From assembly GCA_002897735.1 (NCBI GenBank), contig BDTW01000025.1, forward strand, positions 62,001 through 126,000: 64,000 nt of DNA. The letters are read 5' to 3'. This DNA is from a bacterium BMS3Bbin13 (lineage in GTDB: Bacteria; Pseudomonadota; Gammaproteobacteria; 21-64-14). The notes beneath the pieces are model-generated. The model saw only the letters and a program-made list of their open reading frames with translations. It ran no database searches and was not told the DNA's origin. The position numbers were made by a program, and so were the translations under genes. Position 1 is the stretch's first letter. The number at the start of each line of letters is the position of its first letter. Of the stretch, positions 60,550 to 64,000 are shown piece by piece.

Positions 60550-60586
60550 ATGGCGTTTGACGCCATAATAGGGCGGCGCGTATGAT
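60550..60586 (+). promoter_or_regulatory. Promoter of the tRNA cluster
   Basis: TTGACG (60557-60562), an 18-base spacer and TATGAT (60581-60586): both boxes 5 of 6. The CGCGCCGCG after the -10 is the GC-rich discriminator typical of growth-rate-regulated stable RNA promoters. The -35 overlaps a 17-bp inverted repeat (ATGGCGT-TTG-ACGCCAT, 60550-60566). The first tRNA begins about 90 bases after the expected start. Confidence 0.7.
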
Positions 60587-60680
60587 CGCGCCGCGGTTCC
60601 CGGCCTGCCGGTCGGCTGCGGGTTGTATTCGGGGTTGTGGTCTGCCTGCACTTGTCCGGGCGCGCGTCGGGGCCTGTCTA

Positions 60681-60757
60681 CGGGGTATAGCGCAGCTTGG
60701 TAGCGCGCCTGCTTTGGGAGCAGGAAGTCGGGGGTTCGAATCCCTCTACCCCGACCA
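60681..60757 (+). tRNA. tRNA-Pro (anticodon TGG)
   Basis: 77 nt with encoded CCA. Acceptor stem CGGGGTA/TACCCCG, D arm AGCGCAGCTTGGTAGCGC, anticodon stem CCTGC/GCAGG with loop TTTGGGA (TGG at 60715-60717), T arm GGGGGTTCGAATCCCTC. First of four. Confidence 0.97.
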
Positions 60758-60817
60758 CGAGCCGTGCCGCCGGGACTCCCCCCCTGGGCGGAGTTGAGCG
60801 GATCCGGAGGGGTCCCT

Positions 60818-60894
60818 GCGCCCGTAGCTCAATCGGATAGAGCATCGGCCTTCTAAGCCGAGGGTTGCAGGTTCGAATCCTGCCGGGCGCACCA
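60818..60894 (+). tRNA. tRNA-Arg (anticodon TCT)
   Basis: 77 nt with CCA. Acceptor GCGCCCG/CGGGCGC, anticodon stem TCGGC/GCCGA with loop CTTCTAA (TCT at 60852-60854), T loop GTTCGAATCC. Reads the rare AGA/AGG codons, useful in a GC-rich genome with few such tRNAs. Confidence 0.97.
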
Positions 60895-60929
60895 CACCCA
60901 CGGTGGTGAGTAGTGTGGTTTTGGTCGAT

Positions 60930-61007
60930 GGTGGGCGTAGCTCAGTTGGTTAGAGCACCTGGTTGTGGCCCAGGAGGCCGTGGGTTCGAATCCCATCGTC
61001 CACCCCA
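60930..61007 (+). tRNA. tRNA-His (anticodon GTG)
   Basis: 78 nt including the extra G at position -1 (60930), which pairs with the discriminator C at 61004, the hallmark of bacterial tRNA-His. Acceptor GTGGGCG/CGTCCAC; anticodon loop TTGTGGC (GTG at 60965-60967); CCA encoded. Confidence 0.97.
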
Positions 61008-61108
61008 TTTCCGGCCGCTTGCAGCGGTCCGGACGCTGTGGTTGACTAAGCGCTGGCGCCGCCACGACGGCGCCGCGTCGTCTCCCGACGGACTGTTTGG
61101 TTTTCTCG

Positions 61109-61184
<76 letters not shown>

Positions 61185-61310
61185 ATCAATAAGTTACAAG
61201 GAAAACAGCCCCCGAATTTGCACTCCGTCCGGGCATGGAGTTCTCGACGCGTTGACCGGCCAGGGCCTTGGTTGTCAGACGCGTTCGAATCGTTGGGGCG
61301 TAGATTATTG

Positions 61311-61342
61311 TTGACATTTCGCAGTAAATCCGCAAATATCAT
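61311..61342 (+). promoter_or_regulatory. Promoter of the AAA-RloB unit
   Basis: TTGACA (perfect, 61311-61316), then AT-rich DNA with TATCAT at 61337-61342 (20-base spacing) or a weaker AAATAT at 61334 (17). The segment 61290-61355 is markedly AT-rich against the GC-rich chromosome, as is usual for promoters of acquired genes. Confidence 0.5.
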
Positions 61343-61365
61343 TCTTTAATTATTCGCCCGTGGCT

Positions 61366-62658
61366 ATGCTGATCGAATTCAACGTCGCCAATTTCCGCTC
61401 GTTCAAGGATCGTCAGTCCTTGTCTCTGGTCGCGAGCAGCGGCTCCGAACACCGTGAGCAGAACGTGTCGACCACCGGGATCGCCGGTCTCGACCTGCTG
61501 CGAACTGCGGTTCTGTACGGTCCCAATGCAGCCGGCAAGAGCAACCTGTTCCATGCGCTACGCGCGCTGCAAGTGCTGGTACAGTTCTCTGCCACGGCCC
61601 TGCAGCAGGGGCAGGTGTTGCCCGGTGTGAGTCCTTATCGGCTCACCAAAGACTCGGCGGAGGGTCTCACTGAGTTCGAAATCAGCTTCATCGCCGATGA
61701 TGGCGTGCGCTACCAGTATGGCTGTGCGGTGCGCCCGGAGCGCGTAGTCAAGGAGTGGCTCATCGCCTATCCACACGGTCGGCCGCAGCGCTGGTTCGAG
61801 CGCGACCATACGAGCAAGGACGGCAACGTCTGGTGGTTTGGACCGAACTTCGACGGGGAACGGGCGCAGCGCAAGGTCTGGCAGGACTCTACCCGCGACA
61901 ACGCGCTGTTCCTCTCCACCGCCATCCAGCTTAACAACACCCAGTTGCGGCCGGTTTTCGTATGGCTGACGGAACGGCTGATTGTCCTTGCACCGGGGAC
62001 CAACATGAACCCGTTTCTCAGCCTTGAGCTGCTCAAGTCGGCGGATGGGCAGCGGCGCATTATGGAGTTCATGCATGCGGCGGATATCGACATCGACCGC
62101 ATGGAACTCAAGGAGGAGGACATGCCCACCTCTTCCGAGCCGACTGCGCCGGGCATGGTCCAGCTGCGGATCGAATCAGGCATGCCACCGGGAATCGAAG
62201 CGCCACAGATCAAGCAGTTCCGTATACTCGCCTGGCACAAACGCAAGGACGACGGCCGAGCGGTTGCCTTCGACTTCGGCGAGGAATCCGCCGGCACCCG
62301 AAAATTATTCGAGTTTGTTGGTGGCCTGCTGCGTGCGATGGACTCCGGGGCCGCCGTCTGCATTGATGAGCTGGATCGCAGCCTGCATCCGCACATCACG
62401 CGGTACCTGGTCGAGCTGTTTCAACATCCCGGTAGTCAGCAGTCTGCGCAGTTGCTGTTCAGCACGCACGACGTGACTTTGATGAATGTCGATCTTCTGC
62501 GGCGTGACCAAGTCTGGTTCGTCGAGAAGAAGCCGCAGGACGGTTCGTATCTTTATCCTTTGCTCGAGTATTCGCCACGCAAGGGCGAGGCGCTGGAGCG
62601 AGGTTATTTGAAGGGTCGCTATGGGGCCGTTCCGGTCACCGGAATGACGGCGCGGTGA
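61366..62658 (+). CDS. AAA-family ATPase of an RloA/AbiL-like defence pair
   Basis: 430 residues from ATG 61366 (a GTG two codons earlier is possible). ABC/SMC-like ATPase of the AAA_15/AAA_21 type: it opens MLIEFNVANFRSFKDRQSLS, has Walker A GPNAAGKS at 52-59, Walker B AVCIDELDRSLHPH near 327-340, and the switch histidine in LLFSTHDV. Such ATPases pair with RloB-family proteins in phage-defence and restriction-linked loci (RloA, and the AbiL system as I recall). The next gene is RloB-like, the start overlapping this stop as GTGA. Position next to tRNA-Lys suggests an island. Confidence 0.87.
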   Translation: MLIEFNVANFRSFKDRQSLSLVASSGSEHREQNVSTTGIAGLDLLRTAVLYGPNAAGKSNLFHALRALQVLVQFSATALQQGQVLPGVSPYRLTKDSAEGLTEFEISFIADDGVRYQYGCAVRPERVVKEWLIAYPHGRPQRWFERDHTSKDGNVWWFGPNFDGERAQRKVWQDSTRDNALFLSTAIQLNNTQLRPVFVWLTERLIVLAPGTNMNPFLSLELLKSADGQRRIMEFMHAADIDIDRMELKEEDMPTSSEPTAPGMVQLRIESGMPPGIEAPQIKQFRILAWHKRKDDGRAVAFDFGEESAGTRKLFEFVGGLLRAMDSGAAVCIDELDRSLHPHITRYLVELFQHPGSQQSAQLLFSTHDVTLMNVDLLRRDQVWFVEKKPQDGSYLYPLLEYSPRKGEALERGYLKGRYGAVPVTGMTAR

Positions 62659-63300
62659 CGCGCGGCACGAGGTGGACAAATCCGGGGAGTTCGCTCTTTC
62701 AGGCGCAGACCTGGGCGCAAACCGCCCCGATCCATTACCCTCATCGTCTGTGAAGGTGAAACGGAGCAGGCCTATTTCAATGCGGCCCGTATCCACTATG
62801 GCTTGAGTACCGCCGAGGCCCTCGTCGCCGATAACACAGTCGGATCAGCGCCCATCAGCGTTGTCCAATGTGCCGAAGCAAAGAGCAAAGAACAGGGAGG
62901 ATATGACACGATTTACTGCGTGTTCGACCGCAATGGGCATGAGAGCTTCGCGCGGGCAAGGGAGCGGATTCGTGCGCTGGCTGGGCGCGTGAAAAATCGA
63001 TTACCCGTGTACGAGGCCATTTCGATTCCCTGCTTTGAGTTCTGGGTACTGCTTCATTTTGAGCGAACTGCCGCCCCATTTTCTCGCTGCGACGATGTCA
63101 TTCGTAGAGTCAGGGACCCCAGGTACATGCCGAATTACGCAAAGGCGGATGCTGCGATCGCAAGGAGGCTCATGGGGCGGATTAATCGTGCGTTGGAAAA
63201 CTCGGAGTGGCTGGAAAGAAATGCGGAGGACAGCAACCAAAACCCGTTTACCACGGTTCAACGTGTGCTTCGTCACTTTAAACAGGTTGCCCAATCGTAA
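62655..63300 (+). pseudogene. RloB-family protein with an apparent +1 frameshift
   Basis: The best reading starts at GTG 62655, overlapping the ATPase stop (GTGA), and runs MTRGTRWTNPGSSLF to about 62699. One base must be skipped (around C62700) to continue RRRPGRKPPRSITLIVCEGE and on, through ETEQAYFNAARI, to the stop at 63300: 214 residues in all, near the family length. The conserved nucleotide-binding or Toprim-like motif IVCEGETE lies upstream of any ATG/GTG/TTG in its own frame; the only later start (TTG 62803) would delete it. So it is a frameshifted gene, a case of programmed +1 shifting at TTT-C, or a sequencing error. The C-terminal part is otherwise intact (DTIYCVFDRNGHESF, IPCFEFWVLLHFE). 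Confidence 0.75.
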
Positions 63301-63452
63301 ACACGCCGCATAACCTGCAAGAAAAAAAGCACTCTGACCCCTTGAACACCCCTTAGAACCACGACCGATCTGGCGGTACGGTCTCATCCGCAATAAAATG
63401 CGCGGAATCCGAAGGTCCGCCGCTTGGCTCCTGCTTTCGTGTGGCCCATCGA

Positions 63453-64000
63453 TCAGGGGCTCGGGGTGCCGGGCCGGTGATCGATCGATTCCGGCGCACA
63501 CCGCAAAAGCCGGCGCTTGATCGTGGGCCGCAAGAATTCCATGTCCGCCTCCGGTACGTCGTAGGATCGGAAGACCGACTCCCAGTTTTCCACGGCCCGA
63601 TAGACCTCCTCGATCGTGCCCATCATTCGGGCACTCGAAAGTCCCGTTTGACGCCCGAGTTCGATCAGCGCCGCATAATCCGGGCGGTTGCCGCGCAACC
63701 CGAAGCTCAATACATGTTCTTCGCGGCGCATCACGTCCGGCAGCAGATCATAACCGGGGGACAGACGCCAGCCCCGGGCATCGTGTAGCATCGAGAAGTT
63801 CTTGAGATGATCGTCGGTATTCCCGACCATGGCGTTGAAGACCGCTTGGCGAAAGATCCCCATCAGATCCGTTTGTGGCCGATCGGATACCCGGCGCAAG
63901 ACCTCGGCGATGTCCGCGTAGCCGAGATTGTAGAAATTCTCGGCCCCCAACAAGGTGGCCAGGCTGATCCGGTGATAACGCCCCCCGGAGGTGGCCGGAT
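63453..64000 (-). CDS. HipA-family serine/threonine kinase, C-terminal part
   Basis: 182 codons of a gene whose start lies beyond the right edge. GGRYHRISLATLLGAENF and the catalytic block VFNAMVGNTDDHLKNFSML (N and D of the kinase loop), then WRLSPGYDLLPDV, are HipA signatures. HipA toxins phosphorylate GltX and cause growth arrest or persistence; HipB would be upstream and is not visible. It faces the RloB gene. The 152-bp gap between them holds an A-rich run and no gene. Confidence 0.88.
   Translation of the reverse strand, partial: PATSGGRYHRISLATLLGAENFYNLGYADIAEVLRRVSDRPQTDLMGIFRQAVFNAMVGNTDDHLKNFSMLHDARGWRLSPGYDLLPDVMRREEHVLSFGLRGNRPDYAALIELGRQTGLSSARMMGTIEEVYRAVENWESVFRSYDVPEADMEFLRPTIKRRLLRCAPESIDHRPGTPSP

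Overview
The window is about 64 kb of GC-rich chromosome from a gammaproteobacterium. Gene order is the main clue. The blocks xseB-ispA-dxs, epmB/efp/epmA, leuCDB-asd-fimV-truA-trpF-trpBA-accD-folC-SPOR-cvpA-purF/metZ, and ppiB-lpxH beside gltX and cysS are arrangements typical of Pseudomonas-like and Chromatiales-like genomes. FimX, FimV, EF-P lysylation and the rubrerythrin/Fe-S/DUF3501 trio fit the same assignment. I cannot name the genus from sequence alone.

Layout. 0-1.8 kb: isoprenoid operon on the minus strand (xseB, ispA, dxs cut by the window edge). 1.8-4.5 kb: peroxide or oxygen-stress unit (rubrerythrin, Fe-S oxidoreductase, DUF3501) behind a promoter with a 21-bp palindrome. 4.8-9.1 kb: topoisomerase IV (parE, parC). 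9.6-12.4 kb: a translationally coupled class III cyclase and TPR lipoprotein. 12.6-20 kb: htpX, DUF1015, fimX, a GNAT enzyme and a PilZ-like protein. 20.1-22.8 kb: complete EF-P modification locus. 23-29.7 kb: psd, prmB, hemN, aroC and an MFS carrier. 29.7-45.7 kb: the long biosynthetic and pilus block from leuC to purF. 45.7-49.6 kb: an accessory cassette that separates purF from metZ. 49.6-60.4 kb: metZ, a glycerate kinase, lpxH, ppiB, gltX, cysS, a GGDEF-EAL sensor and folD. 60.6-61.2 kb: four tRNA genes behind a strong promoter. 61.3-64 kb: a second accessory region with an AAA ATPase, an RloB-family protein whose reading frame looks broken, and the end of a HipA-like kinase.

Two places deserve most attention. 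The first is the purF-metZ cassette: a HEPN-like protein, a ParA/MinD-like ATPase whose P-loop reads KGGVGRS, a third P-loop protein and a 48-codon leftover ORF, all joined by 4-base ATGA overlaps. A short metZ-like fragment lies directly after purF. This looks like an undescribed or barely described conflict (defence) system, but its function is inference. The second is the tRNA-proximal AAA-RloB-HipA region.

Background features include a 25-bp REP-like palindrome found nine times in three clusters (14.8, 22.9 and 52.1 kb). One of these clusters supplies the last codons and stop of the glycerate kinase gene. Two c-di-GMP proteins (a degenerate FimX and a GGDEF-EAL sensor), a PilZ-like protein and FimV suggest that this chromosome section contributes to surface motility control.
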